NCBI GenBank assembly: GCA_947381435.1
Contig: CANCVE010000007.1
Coordinates: 21,826-85,825, forward strand
Source: Chitinophagaceae bacterium
Lineage (GTDB): Bacteria; Bacteroidota; Bacteroidia; Chitinophagales; Chitinophagaceae
DNA: 64,000 nucleotides
Reading direction: 5' to 3'
Part shown: piece by piece, positions 49,181 through 58,810 of the stretch
Layout of the letters: each line of letters opens with the position of its first letter
Numbering within the stretch: the first letter of the stretch is position 1
Notes under the pieces: model-generated
Told to the model about the DNA's origin: nothing
What the model saw: the letters and a program-made list of their open reading frames with translations, nothing else
Databases searched by the model: none
Program-made: the position numbers and the translations under genes

Positions 49181-50956
49181 TTAACTAATTAATCCAATTC
49201 CAAACTTTCCTTCCAAGTTTGCTGCTATTTTTTTAATTCCTAATTCAGGGAAAGACTGGTTTCTACTCACAATCGAATCAGAAGTCCACCAGCTTCTATA
49301 GAATAAAGAGAGGGTATCAACTAGAATGTAGATGTCTTTAATAGCTTCATAATTAAATCCGTAAGAATCAATTTTTGCCCAAATGGTTTCCTTCCAAGAA
49401 ATATCATCTTCTATTTCTTCGCCATCAACATTTTTTGATAACTTGATTTCCCAACCCAATAATTCACATAGTCTCTTGACGAATACATCATCATCAGAGA
49501 ATTGCGTACGGGCGATATTTTCCTTTACAGGAGCTTTTAATAATTCAATATCAAAAGCTCCTCTTTGATAACTGCTAACTATTTCCTCCATTATGGAATA
49601 ATTCAGCAGTTTCATAATGTCTTGACGATTAACCGACTTTCCAACCTCTTTCTTTCTTAAAAGAAAATCCTCTAATTGTTCCCCATCTTCCTGAATTACT
49701 TCAATAATTTCTTCCTCTTCTTCTTCCTCCGAACCTTTGTTATTGATTGCATCATCAAGCCAAATAGTATCTCCGATTTTAATCTTTTGCTGGTACCATT
49801 TTGTAATTTCAGTGTAAATCCCAATTGTATTTGTCTCCTCCTCTGAAACATAATCTCTATATTCACCTTCACCCATCAAAAGCGGATCATTTGGGCTGTA
49901 AATGCATGAAATCAATTTTACCGTTTTCCCTTCTCCCTTATATTTTTCAATCAATCTATCTATGTGAGCAGTTTCCTTTTTCTTCCAGCAGTCTATATCA
50001 AAACACACATCATCATCCTTTACTTCCTCAAATAACAACTGGCGACACCCACTATGCTTAGTGCATTTTAAACAACTACCTGCAGCAGGAACTAATTGTG
50101 AATCTCCAGTAGGGAAAATAGCTTCACCTAATTTCAATTTGAAGGTGTCATTGATTAAGCGACGTATATAGGCAGGGTCAATTTCCTGACTGTTCTTGTT
50201 TGATATTACTGCCCATAATTTGGTTTGGTCTTCAATTGTAATCCTCGCAAATTGTTTTGCATGAGTAATAGAGAATTGACCAACTCTTACTGCGGCTTGC
50301 ATGTGAGGTATTACTTGCTGAAGTATAACTCTGTCATATACATACTTTGGACTTTTCCCAATTTTATCAGCAATCATCTCTGGAGTAGAAAGTCCTTTTT
50401 TAATCAACTCCTGAAAAGCAAAGCTTTCGTCCATCGGGTTCACATCTTCTCTTTGAAGGTTTTCAATGATCTGAAACTCAAAAGCTTCATCATCACTCAT
50501 TTCCTTCACTTGTGCCGAAATGGTTTCCATCTTCAAGTACTTAGCAGCCCATAACCTTCTGTGGCCATAAACAACCACATACCTTAATGGCTCAATACCA
50601 GAAGCAGGACGAATCATTATAGGCTGTAACAATCCGTGAAGCTTAATTGATTTTGCCAGTTCAATGCCAGTACTTTCATCCCAATTTGCTCTTGGGTTGT
50701 TACAATCTGGTAGAATCAAATGGACAGACACTTCCATAATTTCTCCAACTTTTTTCTCTTTACTCATCGTTACTTTTTTATGAATTTTTAAAATGTATTT
50801 GTTACAACTGTCTCGCTTTCTATATCGCTTTACTATTTGCCAGTTTACCTGCAGCTCGTATCTTTTGTCACATACCCTATTGATATAAATAACATGTCCT
50901 AACTGGTCAAGCTCTCCAAGAATCTTTCGGTATTTACGCTGGTTTGTTTCAGGCAT
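49181..50956 (-). CDS. ParB/RepB-like protein (start probably at MSKEKKVGEIMEV)
   Basis: GIELAKSIKLHGLLQPIMIRP, VVYGHRRLWAAKYL, IENLQREDVNPMDESFAFQELI. Confidence 0.88.
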   Translation of the reverse strand: MPETNQRKYRKILGELDQLGHVIYINRVCDKRYELQVNWQIVKRYRKRDSCNKYILKIHKKVTMSKEKKVGEIMEVSVHLILPDCNNPRANWDESTGIELAKSIKLHGLLQPIMIRPASGIEPLRYVVVYGHRRLWAAKYLKMETISAQVKEMSDDEAFEFQIIENLQREDVNPMDESFAFQELIKKGLSTPEMIADKIGKSPKYVYDRVILQQVIPHMQAAVRVGQFSITHAKQFARITIEDQTKLWAVISNKNSQEIDPAYIRRLINDTFKLKLGEAIFPTGDSQLVPAAGSCLKCTKHSGCRQLLFEEVKDDDVCFDIDCWKKKETAHIDRLIEKYKGEGKTVKLISCIYSPNDPLLMGEGEYRDYVSEEETNTIGIYTEITKWYQQKIKIGDTIWLDDAINNKGSEEEEEEEIIEVIQEDGEQLEDFLLRKKEVGKSVNRQDIMKLLNYSIMEEIVSSYQRGAFDIELLKAPVKENIARTQFSDDDVFVKRLCELLGWEIKLSKNVDGEEIEDDISWKETIWAKIDSYGFNYEAIKDIYILVDTLSLFYRSWWTSDSIVSRNQSFPELGIKKIAANLEGKFGIGLIS

Positions 50957-52662
50957 TACAACTTAGCTTTTGTAAAGAGATTGATGAATTCATCTACCAT
51001 GTTAGTCTCTACCTCTTCTACTGCACCAGTTACCTGATTAGCAATATTTCTCTTCTTATCAATAAGCTCATAGATGTATTCATCAATAGTATTGGCTCCA
51101 AGGAAATAGCCACTTTCAACAGGAAACCTCTGGCTAATACGGTCACAACGGCTTTCATCCTGTTCACAGTCAGCAGCGGTCCAGGGCAACTCATGGTGAA
51201 TAACCCTAGATGAAGCAGTAAGTGTAATCCCTACGCCACCAGACTTAATATTACAGATAATGACTTTTGTATCACTTGGGATGAAATCGTGACCAGTATC
51301 TTTATGATTCTCCAATCGAATGTTGCATTTTTTACATTTTTGGAAATCATGAACTGCTGCTTGTCTTTTTTCTTGTGGATCAGAACCAACTACTGTTACT
51401 GCATGAGGTAGGTGCTTTTTTAATTCGTCTACAATCTCTTTATGCCAACAGAACACAACTATCTTTTCGCCTGCATCGGTTACTTCTTGGATATGCTCCA
51501 AAACCTGTTCAATCTTTCCTCTGGCAGAAATCTTCTTTAGTATTCCAATTAATACCATAGCCTGACCACGAAGAGCTGTATCAATTTCACCTTCTGTTTT
51601 TTGAAGATTCTCTCTCAAGTATTCAATGAAGTTGTTTTCAGCTTTCACATACTCAGTACGATTTGAGATAGAAACCTTATGAATGTTTCTAGTCATTTTT
51701 GGCAAATCTTTCAACACATCCCTTTTTGCTCTTCTATAAAAGCAATGCTTATTCAATAAGTAATTGAGCTCTTTTAGGTTACTTGACTGAGTAGGGCCGT
51801 CACAATACCTGTCTACAAATCCTTTATATCCTCCAAAATTGTCAATCTGCTGTATGATTCCTAATTGTGGCCACAAATCAGCAGGTTTGTTTTGGATGGG
51901 AGTTCCTGTTAATCCAAGTATGTATTCTTTGCCTTTACAGATACCTGCTACTAGCTTTGATTGCATAGTTTTAGATGACTTACATCTATGAAGTTCATCA
52001 ATAATTACTGCATCAAATAGATTGATAGTATCTCTGAATTTGATATGATTCAACCTAAGTGGCTTGTCTTCTGGCTTATTAATGCTTTCAACAAAGTATT
52101 TTTTTAAGCTCTCATAATTAACTACGAAAACCTTACATATCCCAACACGGTAATATTGACCCCAGCTTATTTTAATCCTGTCGGTGATTTCCATTGCAGA
52201 CCATCCTGCATTCATTTTCCATTCATTAACCCAGTTCTCTTTTAATGTAGCTGGGCAAATGACCAATACACATTTAACATTAGCAGCAACAAGGGTTGCG
52301 ATACTTTGAAATGTTTTTCCGAGACCAGGCTCATCACCTACTATCACCTTCTTATGTTTCAATGCGTAAGCAACCCCTTGTGCTTGGTAGTGATATAATG
52401 AACGCTTTAAAGGAATTTCAATATCGAGTTCTGGTAATGGTTCAATCTCACCTATCTCAATGTTTTTTGTAGGTGCTGCTACTTTACCACCAATTTGCTT
52501 AGACCAATTCAATAATGCATTAGATGATTCTTTTGGTACAAACCAATTTTTCCTTGAAGGATTCCATTTTGCGCCGGGGATCATCTTTATTGCATCAACA
52601 AGCCAAGGCTTATAAACAAAGCTGACTTCATACCCCGTACTGATTTGTGTAAGTTCAAGCAT
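50956..52662 (-). CDS. SNF2-family DEAD/DEAH helicase
   Basis: VGDEPGLGKTFQSIATL, VIIDELHRCKSS, LTGTPIQNKPADLW, SGGVGITLTASSRVIHHELPW. Confidence 0.95.
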   Translation of the reverse strand: MLELTQISTGYEVSFVYKPWLVDAIKMIPGAKWNPSRKNWFVPKESSNALLNWSKQIGGKVAAPTKNIEIGEIEPLPELDIEIPLKRSLYHYQAQGVAYALKHKKVIVGDEPGLGKTFQSIATLVAANVKCVLVICPATLKENWVNEWKMNAGWSAMEITDRIKISWGQYYRVGICKVFVVNYESLKKYFVESINKPEDKPLRLNHIKFRDTINLFDAVIIDELHRCKSSKTMQSKLVAGICKGKEYILGLTGTPIQNKPADLWPQLGIIQQIDNFGGYKGFVDRYCDGPTQSSNLKELNYLLNKHCFYRRAKRDVLKDLPKMTRNIHKVSISNRTEYVKAENNFIEYLRENLQKTEGEIDTALRGQAMVLIGILKKISARGKIEQVLEHIQEVTDAGEKIVVFCWHKEIVDELKKHLPHAVTVVGSDPQEKRQAAVHDFQKCKKCNIRLENHKDTGHDFIPSDTKVIICNIKSGGVGITLTASSRVIHHELPWTAADCEQDESRCDRISQRFPVESGYFLGANTIDEYIYELIDKKRNIANQVTGAVEEVETNMVDEFINLFTKAKL

Positions 52663-52665
52663 TTA

Positions 52666-53154
52666 TTAAATATTTTCTTCGCTGAATTTTTCAGTTTCTT
52701 CTTCAAACAATGAAAGCTGTTGTTCTGGAGCTTTCTTGCCATTGAATAAATACTCATTGATTTCATAGATGGCAGCTTCTATTTCTTCTCCGAGAACACC
52801 AATTGCATGATATTCACTCTTTTCCCATTTTTGGAATGGGGTATTTAGGTTCACTATACCAAAATCATTCTCTTTACTACCAGATAGCGTGACACCTTCG
52901 TTTTCATTATTACCACCAATTGAGAAGCCTTTTACATCATAGATTTTATCATCCTCATCTATTTCTGTATTGTCACATAAATAAGCTAAGTGTTTAGGAA
53001 ACTTACTAAAGGCATCCTTTAAATCATTGTGGATGGGTACTGTGCAGGAAAGCTTTGTATCCTTTTTACTGTGCCATTGCAATTCTTCTGTGTACTCAAC
53101 TTCAAGGAATAGATCATCCTTGATTTTTGCTTTTTTAATTTTAACTGAATTCAT
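52666..53154 (-). CDS. Early phage protein with C-terminal beta-clamp-binding motif QLSLF
   Basis: KAPEQQLSLFEEETEKFSEENI*. Confidence 0.6.
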   Translation of the reverse strand: MNSVKIKKAKIKDDLFLEVEYTEELQWHSKKDTKLSCTVPIHNDLKDAFSKFPKHLAYLCDNTEIDEDDKIYDVKGFSIGGNNENEGVTLSGSKENDFGIVNLNTPFQKWEKSEYHAIGVLGEEIEAAIYEINEYLFNGKKAPEQQLSLFEEETEKFSEENI

Positions 53155-53156
53155 AA

Positions 53157-53441
53157 CTAGAATAATGAGGGTATTTGTGAAGTGGAAGTCTTCCTCGTTT
53201 TTTTAACTTCCACTGGGGTTACGATTAATTTTTCTGTATTTACTATTGTATGTTGGCTTATTTTTGAATCGATACTACTCAGCTTATCTGCAGGAACTGG
53301 ATAGATGTTACCTTCTAAATTTTCCACTATCACCACATTCCCATGTTCATCACTAACAATACTCACTTCTTCACCTTTATAGCCATAGTAATGTGATGGT
53401 TTACAGCTGCTCTTAATATCTTCAGTTAGGTATGGCATCAA
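53157..53441 (-). CDS. Early phage protein ending in clamp-binding-like QIPSLF
   Basis: KKTRKTSTSQIPSLF*. Confidence 0.55.
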   Translation of the reverse strand: MMPYLTEDIKSSCKPSHYYGYKGEEVSIVSDEHGNVVIVENLEGNIYPVPADKLSSIDSKISQHTIVNTEKLIVTPVEVKKTRKTSTSQIPSLF

Positions 53442-53634
53442 TTGTAATAATTATGTCGTAGTAATTATCCTTGGATGAATTCTCGATTATTAAATAATAC
53501 ATAGCCATTTTCAATTGCCTATCATTTCTATTAAAGAAACCCTCCACAGACCGGAGAAAACCATTGGTATAAAAGGCTATTTTACCAGTAACCTTATTGG
53601 CAGCTAATCCATATTGAGAGCTTGAGCGTGCCAT
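53422..53634 (-). CDS. Hypothetical phage protein
   Basis: 70-aa ORF. Confidence 0.5.
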   Translation of the reverse strand: MARSSSQYGLAANKVTGKIAFYTNGFLRSVEGFFNRNDRQLKMAMYYLIIENSSKDNYYDIIITIDAIPN

Positions 53635-53638
53635 AATT

Positions 53639-53956
53639 TTAGGCTACTGCTTTTTCGAAATACCCAATAATGTGTGTCAGTATTACTCTAACATTGATAT
53701 TATCAGCATGAATCCTTTCCCAAACTGCTTTATTATCTTTCCATCTGTACACTTCAATAACGTGAGGCTCTATGGTGCGAGCTTTGTAAATGATGATGGG
53801 TTGCCTGTTATTTATTGGCGCAGTAATTATCCTTGATTGAAAGGCTACTTCCTTATTGGGGAACCCTCCTATAATCTCAATTAAGGTATCAATCTGTTTT
53901 ATTGCACTATCTTTTGTGTAAGGCATGTTAAAAAGGTTTTTTGTTGAAATTTTCAA
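53639..53956 (-). CDS. Hypothetical phage protein
   Basis: 105-aa ORF. Confidence 0.5.
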   Translation of the reverse strand: MKISTKNLFNMPYTKDSAIKQIDTLIEIIGGFPNKEVAFQSRIITAPINNRQPIIIYKARTIEPHVIEVYRWKDNKAVWERIHADNINVRVILTHIIGYFEKAVA

Positions 53957-54671
53957 TTACAAGTCCAGCATCAGCAACATGTACTCTTTTTCCTGTCTGA
54001 CTTTCAACAGCAGATTTAAACTGGTCCGCATTGCTATTACCATCACTCAAGTGAATCAGCACAATGTTGTTAACCTGGCTTAAATCATTTGCTTCTAAAG
54101 TCTTCAGAGTAGTCTCAATACTCATGTGACTAGTGAAAATTCTATCCTGTAAGAACTCTGGGAGCTTTCCATCCTCAACTCTCTTTTGAATAATCCCTTC
54201 ACTAAAGTTTGCCTCAATTATTATGTTATTGATATTCCTGAATTTGTTACTTACATAGTAACTGTCGGTGATGAAAAGAATATTACCTGTCTCAGGGTGA
54301 TTGATGATGAATCCTAAAGGTTCAACACAATCATGCTGGATGGCGAATGGTAATACCTTAAATGAACCAACCTGAAACAATGTATTAGCAGCAATATGTT
54401 TAATGCGATGGTGCTGCTTATATCCCAATGCTTTGAAAGTACCCTTGGAGGCATAAACATCCACCCCGGCTTTTAATAAGTCTATCAATGAGAAACTATG
54501 GTCTTTATGTTCATGGGTAAGTATGCACCCAGATACTTTGTTAAAAGAAAAGTCCAAAGCCTTTTTGATATCCTTAATATTCACCCCACACTCAATGATG
54601 AGTGCTTCCGTATCATTCTCCAAGATGTAGCAGTTTCCTTTAGAACTGCTACCTAGTACTTTCAAATCCAT
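53928..54671 (-). CDS. MBL-fold metallo-hydrolase
   Basis: KVLGSSSKGNCYILEN, LTHEHKDHSFSL, IIEANFSE, HMSIETTLKTLE. Confidence 0.9.
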   Translation of the reverse strand: MDLKVLGSSSKGNCYILENDTEALIIECGVNIKDIKKALDFSFNKVSGCILTHEHKDHSFSLIDLLKAGVDVYASKGTFKALGYKQHHRIKHIAANTLFQVGSFKVLPFAIQHDCVEPLGFIINHPETGNILFITDSYYVSNKFRNINNIIIEANFSEGIIQKRVEDGKLPEFLQDRIFTSHMSIETTLKTLEANDLSQVNNIVLIHLSDGNSNADQFKSAVESQTGKRVHVADAGLVIENFNKKPF

Positions 54672-54689
54672 TGTGATTAGTTGAAATTG

Positions 54690-55343
54690 TTAGAAACGAC
54701 GTGGCTTACCTCCATTTGCAGTACTGCCACCCGCATTATTTGCAGTATCATGAGCTGTAGTGTTGGTTTCTTGCTGAAAAGAGGATTGTTGTCCAGATTC
54801 TGAACCTTCATCATCAATACCAATCTCACTACCATTTCCATGTTGACTAATATCGTCTTTCACTTTTTCAGCAATAAAGATTGTCTTTGTACTTAAAGGC
54901 TTTACTGACCAAGTATCACTTGAGAATACATTGTTCTTATTCTTAACTTTCCCAGTGTACGTCACCAATAATGGTGTCATAGGTTTGATAAAATTACCCT
55001 GTAGAGTACTTACTAATCTCTTTGAAGCATTACATAGTTTTACAACTCTATCCTCTCCACTAGTAAGGAAATAAGCACATGGAAGCATTACCATTCCATC
55101 CTCATTTAAATGAGCCTTATCTTCATTCCCAATTGGAAGCATAGGTACTGTTTCAATTCCCAGAAAAACAACTCTAAAACTATCACCTGCTTCTGGTGTC
55201 CAATAAAAAGATGTTAGTTCTATCGGCATTACCTCTGCCGATTCAAGGTCTTCTATTTTGAAGGTATTTAAGTCCACTGTAGGAAATGATACCTTCGAAA
55301 TGTTGGTGTCAACTGTAGCCAATTGGCTGTCTGTGTTTGTCAT
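54690..55343 (-). CDS. Hypothetical phage replication/recombination-associated protein
   Basis: 217 aa between MBL hydrolase and SbcC-like ATPase; disordered Gly/Asn-rich C-terminus. Confidence 0.5.
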   Translation of the reverse strand: MTNTDSQLATVDTNISKVSFPTVDLNTFKIEDLESAEVMPIELTSFYWTPEAGDSFRVVFLGIETVPMLPIGNEDKAHLNEDGMVMLPCAYFLTSGEDRVVKLCNASKRLVSTLQGNFIKPMTPLLVTYTGKVKNKNNVFSSDTWSVKPLSTKTIFIAEKVKDDISQHGNGSEIGIDDEGSESGQQSSFQQETNTTAHDTANNAGGSTANGGKPRRF

Positions 55344-55372
55344 TGTAATAATTATTAAAAGTGAAAAAATAC

Positions 55373-57670
55373 TTATGCTGCTTTTTTGATTTTTGGTTGG
55401 CCGACACTCAGTGAGGATCCTTCTGAAACAATCAGGTTGACTATTTGCGAATCACTGTCTATCAGCTTCACAACTGATTCCCGGTTGTCGATGAAGATTG
55501 GTGCAGAAACACCATAATGACGGCTAAGTGCATTGATAATATCTATCCCGGCATTGATACGGCTTGCATTGTTGGCATCAGAGAAAGGAACACCATTGAT
55601 AAGTGTCTCACAGCATTCCGTCTCACCACCGTTTACCTGAGTTGCAAACAGTTTGAACTTCACCATTGAGAACTTACCATTGAGCTTTGCTTCCATTGCT
55701 TCTATCTTAGCCTTGGTAAATTGCATGATGGCAAACTCAGTTCCTTCCAATGCACTAAGTTCCTGAACTAGTTTAGTCTCCTGTTCCCTAAGTTCTTGAA
55801 TACGGTTATTGCATCTGGCAATGGTATCCTCATCATTCAATTGCTTGTTTAATTCCAGGATCATCTCAGTTGCTTCATTGCGCTTTTGCCTGAGTTCCTC
55901 ATTGGAAGCAATAGGAGGGAAGACTAATTCAGCTATCGGATTGGCTTCCAGTTCGGCAAGTTTTAATGACAATGAATTATATTCTGCATTGTATTGAAGT
56001 ATAGAGTAAACGATGCTTTCAATTGAAGCTTTCGGTGCATTGGCTTCTAGTTTAAGATTATCAATATGCTTACCCTGTACCAATAACTCAGCTTCCAAAT
56101 CCGATACAACTTTGCTACCATTTGTTATGCGAGTATCCAAGGCAGCTATTTCAGCTTTGACAGCATTTATCTTCTCAATAAGTTGGTTAAGCTTCTTTGA
56201 CTTATTAGAATTGAATACCTCAGCATAATGAGTGCGTTCGTTTCTTTTGGCTGTAATCTTTCCCTCAATATTGTCAATTTCATCATACGCACTATTGCCC
56301 TTAGCTTTTATTTCCTTGAGGCGCTCTTCTTTATCGGCATTGAATCTAGCTTTCAATTCAGCCTTTTTAAGAACTATATTGTCAGTAGGTAGTGACTGAT
56401 TACATGATGGACAAGAGAAATCTACATTATCAAAGGAAAGTTCCTCAGCGTTGATTCTTTCAATTTCTGCAGCAATATTATCAATCAATTGATTCTTTAC
56501 TGCAATCTGTGCTTCAAGTCCAGCAATCTCATTGTTGAAACCTTCCTCATTGAAATCATTGGTGCTAGCTTCTGTAGTTTGATACTGAAGTTTTAAATCA
56601 TCCAATTCACCCTGCTTAGTTTCCCTGTCTTTTTTAAGGCTGTTCAAGCTAGATGTATACTTGTCCTTTTCAGCAACCTTATCATCGTATGTGCGAGTAG
56701 CTGAATTTATGTCAGCCATTAACTTATTACCAGCTTCCGATGCCTCAGTCTTGGCAGCAAACTCTATATTTTGAATTTCAGTCTTGATACTGAAGATTGA
56801 ATTCTGCCTTGCCTCTTTCTTTTGTTGATGCTCATTGATGAGCTTTGTGCGCTTATCATTTTCAAGTACAGCCAAAGCAGACTCATCATCAATAGACTTC
56901 TGTAGTTTTAATGACTCTTGGGTTAAGTCGTCAATTTTGAAGCGTATTGCTTCAAAGTCCCTATCCTCCGGCTTTCCTTTCGTAACTTCATCGATACGGC
57001 TGGGGATGCTTTCAGCCTCATCTTTAATCCTTTTCTTTTTTGCAGCAATTTCACGTTTGAACTCATCAACAGATTTGTTCTGGCTAAAAGCTGTCTTTAG
57101 TTCCTCAAGGTGTGGCTTGCTTTTGCCATTGATTAATGACTCAAGTATCACATTGTTGTCAATTTCGCCTGCAATAGAGGTAAGAGTGTTTCTACGGTCC
57201 TGCCAAGGAACAGAGTTGAAATAGAAAGGGTTAGTGATTAACTTGAATACTGGCTCATCAACTATGGCCTTAATCTTAACCTTGAACTCAGACTCTTTTA
57301 ATGGAACATCATTCCAGAAATATATATTCTCATCACCAGAGTAATCCGTTTCAGTGGATCCACGTCGTGTAACCCACTTTTGCCTTAATACTTTACGAAC
57401 TACGATATCCTGACCATCAATATGGATGGTTGCAGCAACTTCCGCTTCTAAATTCTTGATGAACTTGTTGCTTGAGTCCAGGCGTTTGATTTCAAACTTG
57501 CTTGCATCATTGCTATTCTTACCAAAGAACAGCCAAAGGAAGGCATCCATGATGGTTGTTTTGCCTGTACCATTGTCACCAAAGATGTTAGTGACATGGT
57601 TAAAATCTGATTCAAAGCACTGAATGCCCTTGAAATTTGTAATCTTTACTCTTTTTAAGTAGATTTGCAT
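55373..57670 (-). CDS. SbcC/Rad50-like AAA ATPase
   Basis: GDNGTGKTTIMDAFLWLLFG, long coiled coils with CPSC hook-like motif, coupled with MBL hydrolase. Confidence 0.88.
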   Translation of the reverse strand: MQIYLKRVKITNFKGIQCFESDFNHVTNIFGDNGTGKTTIMDAFLWLFFGKNSNDASKFEIKRLDSSNKFIKNLEAEVAATIHIDGQDIVVRKVLRQKWVTRRGSTETDYSGDENIYFWNDVPLKESEFKVKIKAIVDEPVFKLITNPFYFNSVPWQDRRNTLTSIAGEIDNNVILESLINGKSKPHLEELKTAFSQNKSVDEFKREIAAKKKRIKDEAESIPSRIDEVTKGKPEDRDFEAIRFKIDDLTQESLKLQKSIDDESALAVLENDKRTKLINEHQQKKEARQNSIFSIKTEIQNIEFAAKTEASEAGNKLMADINSATRTYDDKVAEKDKYTSSLNSLKKDRETKQGELDDLKLQYQTTEASTNDFNEEGFNNEIAGLEAQIAVKNQLIDNIAAEIERINAEELSFDNVDFSCPSCNQSLPTDNIVLKKAELKARFNADKEERLKEIKAKGNSAYDEIDNIEGKITAKRNERTHYAEVFNSNKSKKLNQLIEKINAVKAEIAALDTRITNGSKVVSDLEAELLVQGKHIDNLKLEANAPKASIESIVYSILQYNAEYNSLSLKLAELEANPIAELVFPPIASNEELRQKRNEATEMILELNKQLNDEDTIARCNNRIQELREQETKLVQELSALEGTEFAIMQFTKAKIEAMEAKLNGKFSMVKFKLFATQVNGGETECCETLINGVPFSDANNASRINAGIDIINALSRHYGVSAPIFIDNRESVVKLIDSDSQIVNLIVSEGSSLSVGQPKIKKAA

Positions 57671-57722
57671 AACATTTAATTTGTGTTTTACTAATGGCCC
57701 TGTTACAGCAGGGCTGTTTTAT

Positions 57723-57803
57723 TTAAAATCGTTTATACCATTCCTTGTAATCGTGGTAAAGCCTTAGTGCTTTAATCCCCAACATAATCTTCGCTATAAT
57801 CAT
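57723..57803 (-). CDS. 26-aa candidate microprotein
   Basis: MIIAKIMLGIKALRLYHDYKEWYKRF*. Confidence 0.3.
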   Translation of the reverse strand: MIIAKIMLGIKALRLYHDYKEWYKRF

Positions 57804-58193
57804 AAAAAGAAGTTTTAAAAGGTGGTTCTGGCATCACTCACACCAGCACCCGTACGTCTTTCCGTTCTTGTCAACTAACCCAGACTAATCCTCTGAATTA
57901 GATTTTTTCGTACTGTTTGCTGTCTTTCCAAGCTGTCAACGAATCCCGCGGCCGTACGCTCCTTTCGGACTTATAGCCAATCTATCTGGCTGATGGTTGT
58001 CCATGTAGTGGGTATCGCTCCCACCCATCTGCCTTGTACTTTAGCAAACTGCCTCGCTGGCTACACTTCCCATTTGTCCACCATCTTAAAGTAGTATCCT
58101 GTTTTCACGTTGGCTACTAAACCTAGGCTAATCTTACAGGCAATAAAATGGCGTGAGGTCTGTCTCATCTTCTTTCATCATCGGGGGTTCGTT

Positions 58194-58289
58194 GCGAGTG
58201 TAAGGGAGTCGAACCCTTGTTAGTTAGTACCTTAGTTGATCCATCTAGTTTGCCCTAGCCTACATCAAATAGTAGCTAACCCCACTCAC
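58194..58289 (-). ncRNA. tRNA-like element (intact T-arm and acceptor pairing, no canonical anticodon arm); candidate pseudo-tRNA
   Basis: minus strand GTGAGTG...AAGGG-TTCGACT-CCCTT-A-CACTCGC. Confidence 0.4.
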
Positions 58290-58439
58290 TCATATTTAAA
58301 AGAACTGTTTTAAAAGTTGGCTCACTAAGCCACCGATTTTACCCCTTTCTGGTTATTTCTTTAACCGCCATAAGCTGTAGGGGCTTAGCCGCATATCTAC
58401 CTTCTACGTTTGCGATTCCACATAATGAAGGGGAATAAG

Positions 58440-58511
58440 TTGCGAGGATGGGACTCGAACCCATGACCTTCGGGTTATGAGCCCAACGAGCTACCGCTGC
58501 TCTACCTCGCG
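58440..58511 (-). tRNA. Phage-encoded initiator-type tRNA-fMet (CAU)
   Basis: CGCGAGG...CCTCGCA-A with C1:A72 mismatch; anticodon arm TTGGG-CTCATAA-CCCGA with three G:C pairs; T-arm ATGGG-TTCGAGT-CCCAT. Confidence 0.93.
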
Positions 58512-58587
58512 ATATTTAAAGAACTTTTTAAAAGGTTGGAAGCGGTAGAAACCGCCTCCTTGAAAGGTATATCTCTGAAAACCCTCT

Positions 58588-58689
58588 TTAAAACCACTCA
58601 TCGTGGCTATTAATCATTTTACTGTCAAATTTCATTAGTAGAATATCACCCAAAAGAGTGACTCCAATCACAATGGCAAGCGTTAGCAT
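58588..58689 (-). CDS. 33-aa candidate single-TM microprotein
   Basis: MLTLAIVIGVTLLGDILLMKFDSKMINSHDEWF*. Confidence 0.4.
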   Translation of the reverse strand: MLTLAIVIGVTLLGDILLMKFDSKMINSHDEWF

Positions 58690-58720
58690 AATCGTTATTT
58701 AAAATGGTGAAAAAATTGTT

Positions 58721-58810
58721 TTACTTTCTGCCTTTTACGATGGCGTAAGAAACTAAGCAGCAGATTCCGATATAAAGCAGATAAAGTATTCCTAATCCAA
58801 ACCCTTCCAT
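58721..58810 (-). CDS. 29-aa candidate single-TM microprotein
   Basis: MEGFGLGILYLLYIGICCLVSYAIVKGRK*. Confidence 0.4.
   Translation of the reverse strand: MEGFGLGILYLLYIGICCLVSYAIVKGRK

Noticed and set aside
57961-58030. Second T-arm-like hairpin (gtggg-agcgata-cccac on minus strand)
   Set aside because: Loop does not match the TTCRANY consensus and no acceptor complement was found.
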